Source: Pseudanabaena sp. FACHB-1998
Lineage (GTDB): Bacteria > Cyanobacteriota > Cyanobacteriia > Pseudanabaenales > Pseudanabaenaceae
Direction: 5' to 3'
NCBI RefSeq assembly: GCF_014696355.1
Contig: NZ_JACJQA010000027.1
Location: forward strand, 1 to 64,000
Length of the DNA stretch: 64,000 nt
A program made the translations under genes and the position numbers. Each line of letters opens with the position of its first letter. The stretch's first letter is position 1. Shown here in pieces: positions 63,040 to 64,000 of this stretch. Under the pieces are notes generated by a model. The model did not search any database. It had not been told where the DNA came from and was given only the letters and a program-made list of their open reading frames with translations.

Positions 63040-63800
63040 GCGATCGCCGAGCCATCAACTACATCTTGCCAACGACCATTACCCACCGCACGGATTGCCT
63101 CTTTTAGCTGAATGTCACCTGTATAAATCGCCTTGCCGACGATCGCGCCTGTGACTCCCACCGACTCTAAAGATACAAGATTTAGCAAGTCTGTAATCGA
63201 ACTCACTCCACCTGACGCAATTACAGGCACATCGACATTTTCAGCGAGTTGGCGCAAGGCTTCGATATTGGGTCCCTGCATCGTACCGTCACGATGAATA
63301 TCGGTATAGATAATTCCTGCGATGCCTAACGAAGTCATCCGCTTTGCCAAATCCACAGCCATGACTTCCGATGTTTCTAGCCAACCTCTGGTCGCTACCT
63401 TGCCATCACGGGCATCAATGCCGATCATCACTTGTTCAGGAAAATCCGCGCAAATCTCGGCGATCAATTGGGAGTTTTCTACCGCCGCCGTTCCTAAAAT
63501 CACCCGACTAACGCCCGAATTCAGGACTGACAGAATACTTTCGCGATCGCGTAAGCCACCACCCATTTGCACTCGCATCGGAATTGAACGGGCGATCGCC
63601 TCGATGACCTTCAAGTTTTTGGGCTTGCCTTCCTTGGCTCCATCCAAATCAACCACATGCAAATACTTAGCGCCTTGACTGTACCAGCGTTGAGCAACCT
63701 CTACAGGGTCTTCACCAAATACTTCAGACTGTTGATAATCCCCCTGATAGAGCCTGACACAGCGCCCATCTAAAATATCAATTGCAGGAATTACGTCCAT
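63036..63800 (-). CDS. hisA: Phosphoribosylformimino-5-aminoimidazole carboxamide ribotide isomerase
   Basis: This product is 254 residues from ATG 63800 ([17 protein letters not shown]); the frame upstream is unlikely to be coding. The TIM-barrel isomerase acts in histidine synthesis. The catalytic Asp8 lies in IPAIDILDG and Asp in [16 protein letters not shown] near 127-142. [10 protein letters not shown] and [11 protein letters not shown] are the two phosphate-binding motifs. Length is standard. hisS, the user of histidine, is encoded at 47620-48885. Confidence 0.96.
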   Translation of the reverse strand: MDVIPAIDILDGRCVRLYQGDYQQSEVFGEDPVEVAQRWYSQGAKYLHVVDLDGAKEGKPKNLKVIEAIARSIPMRVQMGGGLRDRESILSVLNSGVSRVILGTAAVENSQLIAEICADFPEQVMIGIDARDGKVATRGWLETSEVMAVDLAKRMTSLGIAGIIYTDIHRDGTMQGPNIEALRQLAENVDVPVIASGGVSSITDLLNLVSLESVGVTGAIVGKAIYTGDIQLKEAIRAVGNGRWQDVVDGSAIA

Positions 63801-63871
63801 AACTTTTACCCACGATCCTAGGAGTCTAATTTTAACTAGATTTAGCGATCGCGGTATAGTACAAATCAAGG

Positions 63872-63928
63872 AAAAACCAATTTAGTAGGTTTCGTGCCAT
63901 AGGCGCGAAACCTACTAAATTAGTTTTT
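63872..63928. repeat. Palindromic repeat upstream of hisA
   Basis: A 27-base stem with two mismatches and loop ATA (core CGTGCC/GGCGCG), ending AAAAACC/AGTTTTT. It lies between divergent genes. Confidence 0.7.
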
Positions 63929-63958
63929 ATTCAGTTTTTATTTAATATTTGTCCCCCT

Positions 63959-64000
63959 ATGAAATCGCCTAAGCAGTCAGTATCGCAACAGTTAATGTCT
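63959..64000 (+). CDS. Possible start of a gene cut by the window end
   Basis: An ATG at 63959 opens 14 codons to the window end (MKSPKQSVSQQLMS). No ribosome-binding site is visible and the frame is too short to identify. Confidence 0.3.
   Translation, partial: MKSPKQSVSQQLMS

Noticed and set aside
1-64000. CRISPR array
   Set aside because: The repeats seen are dispersed palindromes of differing sequence, not evenly spaced identical direct repeats.
1-64000. tRNA, rRNA, tmRNA or 6S RNA genes
   Set aside because: No conserved tRNA arms or T-loop with matching acceptor stem, and no rRNA-like stretch, were recognised in the intergenic DNA.

Overview
The window is chromosomal DNA of a cyanobacterium. 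It encodes a plastocyanin, cytochrome c550 of photosystem II (psbV), a carotenoid cis-trans isomerase (crtH), the clock-associated LdpA, a Ycf45-type ATPase and an outer-membrane DUF3769/LptD-like protein, and the cyanobacterial octamer GCGATCGC occurs in nearly every gene. A Pseudanabaena-like filamentous lineage is my guess from overall style; it is not proven by anything in the window. I see no tRNA, rRNA, CRISPR array, prophage or intact insertion sequence.

Layout. 1-5.3 kb: HAD phosphatase, Ser/Thr kinase, Uma2 protein, a MITE-like element, HNH protein, RNase III and a HicBA toxin-antitoxin pair. 5.3-13.6 kb: crtH, cobU, a large hybrid histidine kinase, a NERD protein, pyrE and a small secreted protein. 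13.8-21 kb: Ycf45-like ATPase, a PemK/MazF-type toxin-antitoxin locus that looks internally deleted and lies between two copies of the 3' end of ldpA, ldpA itself, and a 1250-residue type IIG-like restriction-methylation enzyme. 21-28 kb: a second Ser/Thr kinase, a second hybrid histidine kinase and the DUF3769 protein. 28.4-34.6 kb is the replication region: dnaN, then about 1 kb of AT-rich non-coding DNA with a dense DnaA-box cluster (the probable chromosomal origin), a TauE/UreH-like membrane protein, holB and two paralogous small proteins.

34.7-44.4 kb: ftsH, ackA, DUF427, an ergothioneine pair (OvoA-like sulfoxide synthase plus EgtD methyltransferase), TspO, a DCC thiol-oxidoreductase-like protein, and an iron-storage cluster of Bfd ferredoxin (57 codons) with two complementary bacterioferritin subunits. 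44.4-48.9 kb: a DUF1643 gene remnant, three uncharacterised exported proteins in a row, a DUF433/DUF5615 toxin-antitoxin pair and hisS. 49-57.9 kb: a Tat-exported caspase-fold protein lacking its catalytic cysteine, hemW, a DUF58 protein and metH. 57.9-64 kb: an AAA ATPase plus TOPRIM (DUF3226) pair resembling defence modules, petE, psbV, a short IF2N-like protein, a C39 peptidase with four SH3-like repeats, hisA and the start of one more possible gene.

The most striking non-coding structure is a dispersed family of about 20 near-perfect palindromes (stems 16-28 bp, usually a 3-nt loop). They sit at or over stop codons. The arm sequences differ from copy to copy, yet the two arms of each copy still match. 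Several carry a conserved GCGGCGC core and AAAACC/GGTTTT ends, and at least two share about 28 bp of flanking sequence. They probably work as bidirectional terminators and may be a spreading repeat.
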